DNA of 64,000 nt from Poa pratensis. Taxonomy: Eukaryota > Streptophyta > Magnoliopsida > Poales > Poaceae. The stretch covers positions 51,457,365-51,521,364 of the forward strand of contig CAMZMU010000062.1 of NCBI GenBank assembly GCA_947311845.1, read 5' to 3'. Below, piece by piece: positions 39,811-53,273 of this stretch (position 1 is its first letter; each line of letters starts with the position of its first letter). Made by a program: the position numbers and the translations under genes. The notes below the pieces were generated by a model that was given only the letters and a program-made list of their open reading frames with translations, ran no database searches and was not told the origin of the DNA.

Positions 39811-41544
39811 TGATGTCTACGCACGATTCTATTCTTGTAGACAGTGTTGGGCCTCCAAGTGCAGAGGTTTCTAGAACAGCAGCAAGTTTCCCTTAAGTGG
39901 ATCACCCAAGGTTTATCGAACTCATGGAGGTAGATGTCAAAGATATCCCTCTCAAACAACTCTGCAATTAAGATACAAGAAGTCTCTTGTGTCCCCAACA
40001 CACCTAATACACTTGTCAGATGTATAGGTGCACTAGTTCGGCGAAGAGATAGTGAAATGCAAGTAATATGGATGATTATAAGTGGTAATTGCAATCTGAA
40101 ATAAAAATGGCAGCAAGCAAACATGAGACAAAATGAGAGCAAACGGTGTTTCATTGCTTGGAAATAAGGCCTAGGGATTATACTTTCACTAGTGGACACC
40201 TCCAACAATAATAATATAATTGAATACATAAATATTTCCTCTTCACTATGCTACTCTGAGCTATTCCCTTGTTGGATAACGAACACCAATCCACTGCGTA
40301 GGCTATAAAAGCACACCTTAAAGTTGCATTCCACATCTAGGGAACGACAATGTCACTAAGAGCGCCCCAAAATAGTACTAGACAAACACCACAATTTCAT
40401 AGAGACATCCAACACAATAATAACTCATGATAAGTATTAATGTAACCTTTAGCCTAAGAGTCACACACGGTACGCACACTGTCAACTTCGCACCATGGGA
40501 CAAAGGTGACTCCGGAGTTTACATTAATAAAACCACTCATGTAGCATAATTCAGAAGATAACGAAGAGTAACATCCATGGATCCAACTAGATTACAAAGC
40601 TCATGATCACATAAAGATCACACCATGGGAGAGAGATATGAACCACATAGCTACCGTAGAGCCCTCAGCCTCGGTGAAAACTACTCACAACATGGTCATG
40701 GTGAGCATACTTGATGGAGAGGTTGATGAAGAGGTGCAGCCCGGAGTGGAGGCGGCGGCCCGCAGCAGCCACGGCGCGGCGGCGGCGAGCGACGGCGGCG
40801 GCGGCCCTCGGGGGCGACGGCCCTTGGCCCCCCTTCTTCTTCCTTGGTGATGGTGCAGCAATGGAGGAGCTCCTCCCCCTCCTTGGCGGCTGCCAAGAGG
40901 AGAAAAATTCGTGGCTTTTGTGGCTTTCTTGGAAAATAGGGTTTCCCTTCATTATATAGAGGTGGAGATGCAATCTAGGCCATGGGATGGATGCCCCTTT
41001 GATCCAAGGGCTCTTGGGCACCTCTAGAAGCTTCCAAGGAACCCCTCTCAGCCCTAATGAGGCTCCAATTCGTGTCTTGGCCGAATCCATCAAATTTGGT
41101 AAGAGTTGGAGTCAATAAAGTCACAATCTTTCAGATTCTCGTCATCCCATCTAGGGCTGCAGTAAATCGGGAATATCTCGGCCGTCCGGACTCGGAATTG
41201 GGAGAATTTTAAGTCTAGATCGATTCTCGGAAAATTCTCTGCAACTTTGTCTTCAGTCAGGTTTCCGTTTGACGTCGTCTTCGGGCCCAAACGTGATCAT
41301 CTTCGAAAAACGTTTCCAGACAGATTTCAGAAAAGTCCCAATTCGACTCCAATATGGTTTCTTTATATTTTTGATAATTTCTACACAACAAATAGAAAAT
41401 AAGAAGATTTTGCACTTTGGCAACTATTAGTAGGTTAATCCAATAAATGTCATAATATGATATAAAGTGTATATAAAACATGTGTCAATTGACATAAAAC
41501 ATGCATGGAACATCAAAAATTATAGATACGTTTGGGACGTATCA
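39811..41544 (-). repeat. 3' LTR of LTR element 1
   Basis: 1734 bp. On the minus strand it begins TGATACGTCCCAAACGTATC and ends at 39,811. It contains a short GC-rich GGCGGCG block near 40,740-40,830. It matches 45,343-47,055 with scattered substitutions and indels. Confidence 0.9.
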
Positions 41545-44439
41545 AGCATCCCCAAGCTTATTCCTACTCGTCCTCGAGTAGGTAAACGATAAAACAAAAT
41601 AATTTTTGAAGTGACATGCTACCATCATAAACTTGATCAAATATTGTAAGGCACATGTTATGAATGAAGTATGAAGTTGTTGCTACATAGAGTCAAATGA
41701 TTCATTCTTCAAAGGAGTAGCAATATACAAAATAGATTATAAAGTGATATCAAAATATTACTGCAAGGATGTTCAATGATAATTCACAAAGTGTAACATG
41801 AAGAAAAAGTACTATGGACCACATGTATGCATAATGAAAAGTAAGAACATCCTACAATGGCCATAGAGTATTGATGAAAATCTGAATATAAAAGGTGGAC
41901 ACTTTGGAAATATATATGAGTAGAGGTAAAGCATGAATAAATTTCATCTAACTTCTGAACTTCCCTACTTAAGTTAATGATTGCAATGTGGTAATCCTTG
42001 GTGTCAAGCTCTCATTCCTCTATCATAGCATCTTGAATGATTAAGTTTAAAGTGAAAACAAATATGAGTAGTGTGTTGACAAAGTACAGGTTGAAAGTCT
42101 CATGCCCCTTGAATACAAGTACCTACTCCATGTGTTACTCAACTTGGGAAACAAAGCAAGTTCAAGTTAAATATATTGTAAGTAATAATAGTATCATTAA
42201 GAGCGTCAACTGGGGTACCTCTTGTCCCAGGATATGGAACAAGCCCATATCAAAATGACAAGACAAACAAACACAATGAACAATCTCAACACCTTTTTAT
42301 TTACCATTAGATAGCTTTTTATTGTAAGGTGTATCACAGAAGGTTCACCATAGCATGTAAGTAAATTTCCACCATGAATGATGCATGGCTTAGATTAGCG
42401 GCCCAGGCGTCTCTCTAACCATTTATAGAAACTCATTTAAACTCACTTCATTTCCTCATTTATTTCACCCATGGTAAGCATCCATAAACAAAAGTACATG
42501 ATATCAACTAAATGAAATGAGTGCATGTTGAAAGCTTGCCATGTGACAGCACATATGAGCTAACTCTCAACCAAAGACATTTGTCAAGACCACAATATCA
42601 TAATTTTAATCACAATGGTCATATTTTATTTATGCAATAAAATAAAGTGTGCATCAAGTTCGAGAGAGCTCTATAACCAACTTTTCCCATAACAATCAAC
42701 AACATAGGCATTTTCATTCAGAGGTATAGATAACACAAATATCATGATAAACATACTCGGAATAGCATAAAGCTAATAGGTAGATATGGTGGACTCACTG
42801 GAAAAACTTTGGTTGAAGGTGTTGGAAACAAGTTTTTACTTGTTGGAATTTTTGGGCTAGCAAGAGGGAGAAAGTTGACCATCTAAATGCATGCATGAGT
42901 GTCCATAGAACTAACTAATCCATGTTAAACAAAGTAAGTAACATTCAGCATCAAAACATGAATAAAAGATAGCTCTTGATAAAATACTTGCAAATTAATA
43001 TTCATTAACAAGCTCATGAATCATGCAACTATATGTATCTTTTAAAATCAACTCAAACATCCCTTTTCCCAATCTTATAATAGCATCCAACATAATTCAA
43101 CCCAAATTTCCAGTAGCTCTCTCATATATAAATGATAGTGTGGTGGTCACACAAAATAAAAATCAAACCAAAACAAACAAAAAGACGCTCCAAGTTTATG
43201 CGATAAAGTGTTTCGATCGAAAAACAGAAGTTAGACGTGTGCAAACCGAGAGTGTGTAGGTCCAGTGGGGTTGTCTTCACATCCCCAAGCTTATGGTCTT
43301 CACCATCCTTGGATAGCTCTTGGTGCATCTCCTCTAATCCCTGTGAAAAAACTTCAAAACACCGTTTCTCCCATTTCTTTTTCTGTGGGGTGCATTAGTA
43401 GTGATAAACAAATAGATTTCTTGCTGCATATAATCCTTAGACAAAAATTCATATGGATGTCCAGAAAGTGTATAATGTTGCATGCCTACTCATAAACTCA
43501 ATTGGATAAAAAAGGTTCAAGTTAAAAGTTCTAAGCATGCATCAAACAAAATGGGACAGAATCTGTCCAGAAAAACAGCAGCAGCAAAACGTATTTTTCT
43601 ACCCTACTTAACTTTGTCGCAAATTCCAAAACAAATTCATGCATACAGAGGATTAAAAGTTGCCACTACAGTTCAAATATGAGCTCATTCGGAGTTACAG
43701 AATAAGAATTAAAAATCATACCGTGCACAGATTCGTGCAGGAATAAAATCTCCGAACGCTATAAGCAACTTTTTCAAACCAAAATGGTAAAACTTGGCAC
43801 TTTATTAAAAATTCCAGAAACTAAACTCAAAACTAAGTCTCTTGTTACAGCAAGAGGACACAAATAAAAACAACCGGGTTACCTCCCGTAAAGCGCTTTA
43901 TTTACAGCCATGTAGCTAGGCTTACTTACTTGTTATCAAGATGGTTGGAGTGAGGTGGCTTGGCATCCCCAAGCTTGAATTCTTGTACTTATTTGATATA
44001 TGTTGGGTGAGTCTAGGGGTAACATCCCCAAGCTTGAGTGGTTGTCCCTCTTGATTTTGTTCATCACCCTCAACTCTTCCACTTGAAAAATTCTCTTTAC
44101 ACAAAACTCAACATAAAACTTGATTAGAGGGGTTAGTGTCTCCATAAATTAAATCCTCATAGGTACAGCAAAGACATATCATGAGTTGATTCTAAACATT
44201 AGCTACTGTTACTATGGTTGTGCATTGCTCCTTTGATCAATAGAACTACACAAAACACAAGTAATGAGAGTAATGCAAAATAAAGACATAATCTGTCAAA
44301 AACTAGACAGCCGTAAAGAGTGAATTTTCAGAGGCACTTACGTTGCTCAAATCAGAAAATTTTGAACTAATGAAATGTGCATTAATAACTGAAGATTGCT
44401 GTCGTAGAATTTCAGGTCAAAATTCCTTTTCTGTGATTT

Positions 44440-45170
44440 TTAACATTTTTCGCAGTGAAGCTTAGGAATCTGTTTTCTGGAAGTCCATGATAGTTTTAAT
44501 GATGCTCTCATAGGAACAAGAATTGAAATGCAAAAGAGAGCATCAAGAGAAAAATATGAAACACATTTAAGTCTAACCCACTTCCTATGCATTGGGATCT
44601 TGTAAGAAAATAAATCAATAAAGCACAAAGTGACTAGCATAGGAAGGCAAAGCAAGTGCAATTTCAAAATTTTCAACAAAAAGAGAGGAGACTTAATATT
44701 ATTGTGGTATATGAAGTCATGTCTCCCTCTCTCATAAAAACTTTCAGTAGCATCATTGATAAAATCCACAATATAACCATCACATAGAACATTCTTACCA
44801 TGATCCATATGCATAAAAGTATCAATACTCTCCACATAAGTAAAAACAGTTTCATTAGTAATAGTGGGAGTAAAAATATCACATCCATCATTGTAATCAT
44901 CATAAATTGGAGGCAAGTATCCTCAAAGAAAATTTTCTCCTCAAAACTTGGGGGACTAAAAATACCATATTCATCAAAACCAGCTTCCCCAAGCTTAGAC
45001 TTTTCCATAGCATTAGCAATAATGGTGTTCAAATAATTCATGCTAATAACATTGGTATCACTATTATGCAAACACACTTCCATAGATTTTTTAATTTTCT
45101 CTTCAAAAGCATCATGTCCTAATTCAATATAAAGTTCATAAAGATCTCTAATTTTTTTGTTGTTTTCCAT
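44440..45170 (-). pseudogene. Gag-region remnant in LTR element 1
   Basis: Open stretch starting MENNKKIRDLYELYIELGHD on the minus strand 170 bp inside the 5' LTR, with KLGEAGFDEYGIFSPPSFEE downstream, then a frame change. Position and acidic composition suggest a degenerate gag. Family assignment is tentative. Confidence 0.5.
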
Positions 45171-45342
45171 TAAGCCTAACTAGTGAAATAAAAACAAGAA
45201 ACAAAAAGATATAACTGCAGAATCTAAAGGAAATACCTTCAAGCACTCACACGTCAGCAACAGTGCTAGAAAATAGCTAAGTAGTTGGAGGATATGAGTA
45301 CCTTTTACCTTACCTCCCCGGCAACGGCGCCAGAAAATAGCT

Positions 45343-47055
45343 TGATGTCTACGCACGATTCTGTTCTTGTAGACAGTGTTGGTCTCCAAGTGTAGAGGTT
45401 TGTAGAACAGCAGCAAGTTTCCTTAAGTGGATCACCCAAGGTTTATCGAACTCAGGAAGGTAGAGGTCAAAGATATCCCTCTCAAGCAACTCTGCAATTA
45501 AGATACAAGAAGTCTCTTGTGTCCCCAACACACCTAATACACTTGTCAGATGTATAGGTGCACTAGTTCGGCGAAGAGATAGTGAAATGCAAGTAATATG
45601 GATGATTCTAAGTGGTAATTGCAATCTGAAATAAAAATAGCAGCAAGCAAACATGAGATAAAATGGGAGCAAACGGTGTTTCAATGCTTGAAAATAAGTC
45701 CTAGGGATTATACTTTCACTAGTGGACACTCCCAACAATAATAATATAATTGAATACATAAATATTTCCTCTTCACTATGCTACTCTGAGCTATTCCCTT
45801 GTTGGATAACGAACACCAATCCACTGCGTAGGGCTATAAAAGCACACCTTAAAGTTGCATTCCACATCTAGGGAACCCCAATTTCACTAAGATCGCCCCA
45901 AAATAGTACTAGACAAACACCACAATTTCATAGAGACATCCAACACAAATAATAACTCATGATAAGTATTCATGTAATCTTTATCCTAAGAGTCACACAC
46001 GGTACACACACTGTCAACTTCGCACCATGGGACAAATGTGACTCCGGAGTTTACATTAATAAAACCACTCAAGTAGCATAATTCATAAGATAACGAAGAG
46101 TAACATCCATGGATCCAACTAGATTACAAAGCTCATGATCACATAAAGATCACACCATGGGAGAGAGATGAACCACATAGCTACCGGTAGAGCCCTCAGC
46201 CTCGGTGAAAACTACTCACACATGGTCATGGTGAGCACACTTGATGGAGAGGTTGATGAAGAGGTGCATCCCGGAGTGGAGGCGGCGGCCCGCAGCAGCC
46301 ACGGCGCGGCGGCGGCGAGCGGCGGCGGCCCTTGGCCCCCCTTCTTCATCCATGGTGATGGTGCAGCAATGGAGGAGCTCCTCCCCCTCCTTGGCGGCTG
46401 CCAAGAGGAGGAAAATTCGTGGCTTTTTGTGGCTTTCTTGGAAAATAGGGTTTTCCTTCATTATATAGAGGTGGAGATGCAATCTAGGCCAAGGGATGGA
46501 TGCCTCTTTGATCCATGGGCTCTTGGGCACCTCTAGAAGCTTCCTAGGAACCTCTCTCAGCCCTAATAAGGTTCCAATTCGTGTCTTGGCCGAATCCATC
46601 AAATTTGGTAAGAGTTGGAGTCAATAAAGTCACAATCTTTCAGACTCTCGTCATCCCATCTAGGGCTGCAGTAAATCAGGAATATCTCGGCCGTCCGGAC
46701 TCGGAATTGGGCGAATTTTAAGTCTAGATAGATTCTCGGAAAATTCTCTGCAACTTTGTCTTCTGTCAGGTTTCCGTTTGACGTCGTCTTCAGGCCCAAA
46801 TGTGACCATCTTCGAAAACGTTTCCAGACAGATTTCAGGAAAGTTCCAATTCGACTCCAATATGGTTTCCTTTTGTATTTTTAATAATTCCTACACAACA
46901 AATAGGAAAACAAGAAGATTTTGCACTTTAGCAACTATTAGTAGGTTAATCCAGTAAATGTCATAATATGATATAAAGTGTATATAAAACATGTGCCAAT
47001 TGACATAAAACATGCATGGAACATCAAAAATTATAGATACGTTTGGGACGTATCA
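45343..47055 (-). repeat. 5' LTR of LTR element 1
   Basis: 1713 bp partner of 39,811-41,544. The primer site lies directly at its inner end (45,315-45,332), which sets the minus-strand orientation. Confidence 0.9.
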
Positions 47056-47060
47056 ATTGG

Positions 47061-48016
47061 TCATTAGGAGTGATAATGGCTCCGAGTTCAAGAACTACAC
47101 CCTAAATGAGTTTCTTAGTGAAGAGGGGATTCGTCATCAATATTCCGCTGCATATACCCCTCAACAAAATGGTGTAGCCGAAAGAAAGAACCGGACTCTC
47201 ATAGATATGGCAAGGTCTATGTTGGCGGAGTTTAAGTCTTCACTCTTTCTATAGGCCGAAGCTATCTCCACGGCGTGTCATTCATCAAACCGGCTATTCT
47301 TTCGCGTTGGCAAGAAGTTTACACCTTTTGAGATGCTCACCGGCAACAGGCCCAATGTCTCCTACTACCGAGTATTTGGTTGTAAGTGTTTCTATAAGAT
47401 CAAAGGTGTTCGTTTGTCTAAATTTGAATCTAAAGCTTTAGAGGGTGTTTTTGTTGGGTACGGTGCCGAATCTCACACCTATAGAGTCTATGACAAAACC
47501 GTTGGGAAAGTTATATAATCTTGTGATGTGAGGTTCGATGAGAATGATGGCTCCCAAGTGGCGCAATTTCATGTTTGTGATGTAGATAATGAAGAGCCTC
47601 AAGATGCTATAAGAAGAATGGGCATTGGTTTCCATCGTCCCGTTGAGATTCATTACGAGTCTCCTCAAGCAAGTCCAAGCTCCATTCAAGTGGAGACCTC
47701 TTCATCACAAGTTGAAACGGCGCCTATCATGGAAGCAAATGATGCACCACCCAAGAATTAGTTCAAGACCCTCCTCATGTTGACCAAGTTGCTATGCAAG
47801 AACCAAGTTCTCCTATTGTTGATGCTAGCCAAGGTCATGACCAAGATCAACCCTCTCCTTCCATTGTTGAAGATGTGCATCAAGATGATCAAGGTCAACA
47901 TTCCTGTCAAGACGGGGACTCAAATGATCAAGATGAACAAGAGATACCTCCAAGATGCAATAGAGATATCGAAGCCCGTCGTAAAGCAAGAGTTGCAAAA
48001 GACTTTGAATTAAAGA
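47061..48016 (+). pseudogene. Copia integrase core and C-terminal region
   Basis: The frame resumes with IRSDNGSEFKNYTLNEFLSE and AAYTPQQNGVAERKNRTLID, the DDE-type integrase core with its second Asp and the Glu. GYGAESHTYRVYDK marks the end of the integrase C-terminal part. A TAG at 47,252 and a TAA at 47,515 break the frame. A Ser/Gln-rich linker with the characteristic RDIEARRKARVAKDF follows until the second insertion at 48,017. Confidence 0.88.
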
Positions 48017-48021
48017 GTCAC

Positions 48022-49639
48022 TGGTGGCTCTAGGTTAATAGTGCCAGAAACAATTGCTTGTACGTCACACGTCAGTTGGGAACCCCAAGAGGAAGGTATG
48101 ATGAGTGCAGCAGTAAGTTTTCCCTCAGTATGAAACCAAGGTTTAATCGGACCAGTAGGAAAACGAGGTTTGCTTCGAAGGTGTTGGTGGAGGAGTGTAG
48201 TGCGGCGCAACACCAGGGATTCCGGTGCCAACGTGGAACCTGCACAACACAATCAAACTACTTTGCCCCAACTTAACAGTGAGGTTGTCAATCTCACCGG
48301 CTTGCTGAAAACAAAGGGTTAAACGTATCGAATGGAAATGATGTTTGTTTGCATAAAACAGTAGAGAACAATGATTGCAGTAGATTGTATTTCAGATGTA
48401 AAAGAATGGACCGGGGTCCACAGTTCACTAGTGGTGTCTCTCCAATAAGATAACTAACATGCTGGGTAAACAAATTACAGCTGGGCAATTGACAATTGAT
48501 AAGTGCATATAACATGCATGTGTGAGCTGTGGTGTCTACTATGAGATTCATTTGGGCATTACGACAAAGTACATAGACCGCTATCCAGCATGCATCTATG
48601 CCTAAATAGTCCACTTTCCGGTTAACATCCGTACCCCTTCCAGTATTAAGTTGCAAGCAACAGACAATTGCATTAAGTAATGTGCGTAATGTAAACAATA
48701 CATTCATCCTTGAATAAAGCATTGCTGTTTTACCCCTAGTGGCAACAACACATCTACAACCTTAGAACTTGCTGTCACTATCCCAGGTTAAATAGAGGTT
48801 GAACCCAACTATCATGCATAAATACCCCCTCTTGGAGTTACAAGTATTCACGTGGCCAAGGCTTCAACAAGTAACGGAGAGCATGCAAGATCACAAATGA
48901 CATAGACATGATAATATAATATTCAGCTCCACATAGGTATCAATATAAGTCAGATCCCAGCAAACACAACATGTAGCATTACAATAAGATGATCTTGATC
49001 ATGATAGGCAGCTCACAAGATCTAAACATGATGGCACAAGTGGAGAAGACAACCATCTAGCTACTGCTATGGACCCATAGTCCAAGGATGAACTACTCAC
49101 GCATCACTCCGGAGGCGGGCATGGCGATGTAGAGCCCTCCGGTGATGATTCCCCTCTCCGGCAGGGTGCCGGGAAGAGCTTCAGAACCCCCCGAGTTAGG
49201 GTTGACGACGGCGGCGGCAGCGAATATGTTCTGGATGAAAGGCTCGGTGTTTTAGGGTTTTCGCGTCTCGGGGAATAAATAGGCGAAGGGGCGATGTCGG
49301 CGGACCCCCGAGGGGCCCAAACCACCCAGGCGCGGCTGGGCCCACCGCGCCTGGTGGTTTGGCCACCTCGTGGCCTCTTCGTCTCTCCTTCGGACTCCGT
49401 GTACGTGCTGGAAAAATAGGGACTGGCCTTTTGTTTCGTGCAATTCCGAGAATATTTCCAGAAGTAACTTTCTGAAACCAAAAACAGCAGAAAACAGGGA
49501 ACTGGCACTGTGGCATCTTGTTAATAGGTTAGTCCCAGAAAATGCATAAAAGTGATACGAAGTGTATATAAAACATGTAGCAAATGGTATAATATAAGCA
49601 TGGAACAGCAGAAATTATGGATACGTTGGAGACGTATCA
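48022..49639 (-). repeat. 3' LTR of LTR element 2
   Basis: 1618 bp. On the minus strand it begins TGATACGTCTCCAACGTATC. It differs from the 5' LTR at only a handful of sites, for example one base near 48,330, 48,246, 49,186 and 49,418 and a short change near 49,368. Confidence 0.92.
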
Positions 49640-52289
49640 AGCATCCCCAAGCTTAGTTCTACTCGTCCTCGAGTAGGTAAAACGATAACAACAAATAATT
49701 TCTGAGGAGACATGCTTTCACACAATCTTGATCAATATATTGCAAGGCTCATGTCATGAATGAAGTGACTCAAAGCAATGATCTATAGTTTGCTAACAAA
49801 TAGATAAAGAGTAAACAATGAATCATATAAGCAAAAACTTTTCATGAATAGTACTTTCAAGACAAGTATCAAAAAGTTTTGCATAAGAGGTAACTCATAA
49901 AGCAATAGATTCAAAGTAAAAGGCATTGAAGCAACACAAAGGATGATTAAGTTTCAGCATTTGCTTTCAACTTGTAACATGTATATCTCATGGATAGTTG
50001 TCAACATAAAGCAATATAACAAGTGCAATAAGTAAATATGTAAGAATCAATGCACACAAAGTTGACACAAGTGTTTGCTTCTAAGATAGAAAGGAGTAGG
50101 TAAACTGACTCAACATAAAGTAAAAGATAGGCCCTTCGCAGAGGGAAGCAGGGATTAAATCATGTGCTAGAGCTTTTTAAGTTTTCGAAAGCATATAGAG
50201 AGCACAAAATAAGTATTTGAGAGGTGTTTGTTGTTGTCAACGAATGGTAGTGGGCACTCTAACCCCCTTGTCAACCAGACTTTCAAAGAGCGGCTCCCAT
50301 GAAGGACGTTATTTCTACCAGCAAGGTAGATCATCCCTCTTCTCTTTTGTTTACACATGTATTTTAGTTTCTTTATAGATGACACTCCTCCCAACCTTTT
50401 GCTTACACAAGCCATGGCTAACCGAATCCTCGGGTGCCTTCCAACATTCACATACCATGGAGGAGTGTCTATTGCAAAATTAAGTTGCTTACTGATAAAT
50501 CAGGGCAAAACATGTGAAGAGAATTATTAATGAAAGTTGTAATTAATTGGGGCTGGGCACCCCGTTGCCAGCTCTTTTTGCAAATTATTGGATAAGCGGA
50601 TGTATATGCCACTAGTCCATTGGTGAAAGTCTGTCAGAAGTAAATGACAAGATTGAAAGATAAAACACCACATACTTCCTCATGAGCTATAAAACATTGA
50701 CACAAATAAGGAGTAATAAAGTTTTGAATAGTTTAAAGGTAGCACATGAAATATTTACTTGGAATGGCAGGAAATACCACATAGTAGGTAGGTATGGTGG
50801 ACACAAATGGCATGGGTTTTGGCTCAAGTTTTGGATGCACGAGAAGCATTCCCTCTCAGTACAGAGTTTAGGCTAGCAAGGTTGTTTGAAGCAAACACAA
50901 GTATAAACCGGTACAGCAAGAATCACATAAAAACATATTGCAAGTATTATAAGACTCTACACTGTCTTCCTTGTTGCTCAAACATTTTACCAGAAAATAT
51001 CTAGACCTTAGAGAGAACAAATATGCATCCCAAGTCTCAACAAGCTCTACGTAGTTCTCCACTACTAGGCTTTAACTACATGATGCAAGAGCTTAAACAT
51101 GATCTACTTGAGAGCTCAAAACAATTGCAAAGCATCAAATCAAAACAAGACAATGATCTACAAGAATGCATATGTCTTTTCCAATACCAACTACTACATG
51201 TAGCATTTTCTTTCTTCCAAACAAACACCAATAATTTATTAAACATAAACTCTCCAAATGATAATATAATGCAGCAAGAGAGTATTTATAAACAAGTGCT
51301 AACAGCTCGAAGAGATGCATGAAAAACAGGAGCTAAAAGCACTGCAGTAGCTAGTTAAGAATACTCAACAAATATAAGTGAAGAACATGAGTATTCACAT
51401 GAAAAAGCGGAGCGTGTCTCTCTCCCACACAAGGATTGCTAGGATCCGAATTTATTCAAACAAAAACAAAAATAAAAACACACAGACGCTCCAAGTAAAG
51501 CGCATAAGATGTGAAAGAATTAAAATATAGTTTCACTAGAGATGACCTGATAAGTTTGTTGATGAAGAAGGGGATGCCTTGGGCATCCCCAAGCTTAGAC
51601 GCTTGAGTCTCTCTGAATATGGTTGGGATGAACCACGGGGGCATCCCCAAGCTTAGGCTTTTCACTCTTCTTGATCACATAATATCACCCTTCTCGCTTG
51701 ATCCTTGAAAACTTCCTTCACACCAAACTCAAGACAGTTCTCATTAGAGGGTTAGTGCATAATCAAAAATTCTCATATTCTGTAATGATACAATCAATCC
51801 CAAAGCTTCTGGACATTAGCTACAGCCACCAATGCTTTGTGGAGCAAAGAAATCCACACAAACACAGTAAAAGAGCGAATGCAAAACAAAAGGCAGAATC
51901 TGTCAAAAACAGAACAGTCTGGAATGACGAATTTTTTCGAGGCACTTAAGTTGCTCAGATGGATCTGGCCTAAAATAATGAAAGTTGCGTACATATCTCA
52001 GGAATATGCGTGATTTTTCTCAGAATTTTTTGAATTTTCTACAGGGAGATAAGCTCAAATCCGTGACAGCTAAAAATCTGTCACTGCGCAGAAATCCAAA
52101 TCTTGCATCAACTTTCAATATAGAACTTTACTTGGCACAACATTGCGATAAAATAAAGATACAAAGGAGTTGCTACAGAAGTAACAAAAATCCTTGACTC
52201 AAAGAAAACAAAAATAACAGCAAATAAAAACGATGGGTTGTCTCCCATAAGCGCTTTTCTTTAACGCCTTTCAGCTAGGCGCAGAAAGT

Positions 52290-53021
52290 GAAAATCAAGT
52301 GTTGTCAAGTGGCAAATCATTCAAATCATCAAAAGCTTCTTCCAACACACAGCTTGTAACAATGGGTATCTTAGATGTTCCTGGAGGTGTTTCATTACCT
52401 TTAACCGTACTAAAAGTTTTATCAATTTTAAGCTCATAATGAGTCTTTGGTTTTGGCACTTTAGGAACATACATAAACTTTTGCTCTCTACCCACATAAA
52501 CTTTCTCCTTTTTAGACTTAAGAGAAGTAAAGGTTGAACTTAAGGTTTCAATAGCTTCCTCTAACTCATCAATTCTATGATTTTGGGTGTCATGGATATT
52601 ATTATCCTCAAGAACAGTGATTCTTTCATTGATGGTGGCTATTGATTCATTAGTCTTACCAATACAATCAAGAAAATTTGGAAAAAATTTCCCATAGAGT
52701 CTAACTTATTTATAACATCTCCAAGGTGATCTCAACTTTAATATCTTTAGTGGGTGGTGTTCCTACCAAACTTTCAATAATATTACAGGCTTCTAAAGCA
52801 GGAGTACCCAAGAAATTTCCACCTGTAAGAGTGTCTAGAACATACCTATACCAACTAGAGATACCAACATAAAAGTTCCTAAGGAGGATAGTGGTAGAGT
52901 GTTTCTTAGTACATCTATGATGAGCATCACTAATTCTATACCAAGCATCTTTCAAATTTTCACCTCCTAGTTGCCTAAAAGAACGAACTTCAACTTCAGG
53001 AGCATTCATTTTGAAAAACAA
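52290..53021 (-). pseudogene. Gypsy-type gag fragment in LTR element 2
   Basis: Minus-strand reading starts MNAPEVEVRSFRQLGGENLK and contains DAWYRISDAHHRCTKKHSTT and NFLGTPALEACNIIESLVGT, recognisable as the retrotransposon gag of Athila-like Gypsy elements. It loses frame after about 100 residues; charged, open but shifted sequence continues to about 52,290. Confidence 0.75.
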
Positions 53022-53040
53022 AATTAAACTGAATTAAACA

Positions 53041-53186
53041 AGTAACTAATTTTTTTGTGTTTTTGATATAGAGAAAGCAAACAAAACAAAATAAAAATAA
53101 ACTAAGCAAGACAAGTAACTAATTTTTTTGTGTTTTTGATATAGAGAAAGCAAACAAAACAAAATAAAAATAAACTAAGCAAGACA
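53041..53186. repeat. 73 bp perfect tandem duplication
   Basis: AGTAACTAATTTTTTTGTGT opens two adjacent identical units (53,041-53,113 and 53,114-53,186) between the gag start and the primer site of LTR element 2. It is not present at the matching place in element 1. Confidence 0.9.
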
Positions 53187-53273
53187 AATAACAAAGTAAA
53201 GAGATTGGGTGTGAGAGACTCCCCTTGCAGAAGCAATTCTGTTTTCCCCGGCAACGGCGCCAGAAAACGTTGT

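Larger units (their letters stand above)
39806..47060 (-). mobile_element. Pol-less LTR retrotransposon 1, minus strand, in the Copia integrase
   Basis: The element 39,811-47,055 (7,245 bp) is flanked by ATTGG at 39,806-39,810 and 47,056-47,060. Its LTRs are 39,811-41,544 (3') and 45,343-47,055 (5'). The primer site TGGCGCCGTTGCCGGGGA (45,315-45,332, minus) is common in Athila-like Gypsy elements, and the purine-rich CTTGGGGATGCT tract abuts the 3' LTR. The 3.8 kb interior has no protease, integrase or RT, only a gag-like remnant near 44.4-45.2 kb, so it depends on enzymes from another element. Confidence 0.88.

Noticed and set aside
40638..41093. Gly/Ala/Arg-rich frames in the LTRs of element 1
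   Set aside because: Produced by a GGCGGCG low-complexity block. They are present in both LTRs and are not a conserved protein.
49104..49516. 134-codon minus-strand frame in LTR element 2, repeated at 54,346-54,773
   Set aside because: It occurs in both LTRs with frame-changing differences. It is LTR sequence without a recognisable protein.
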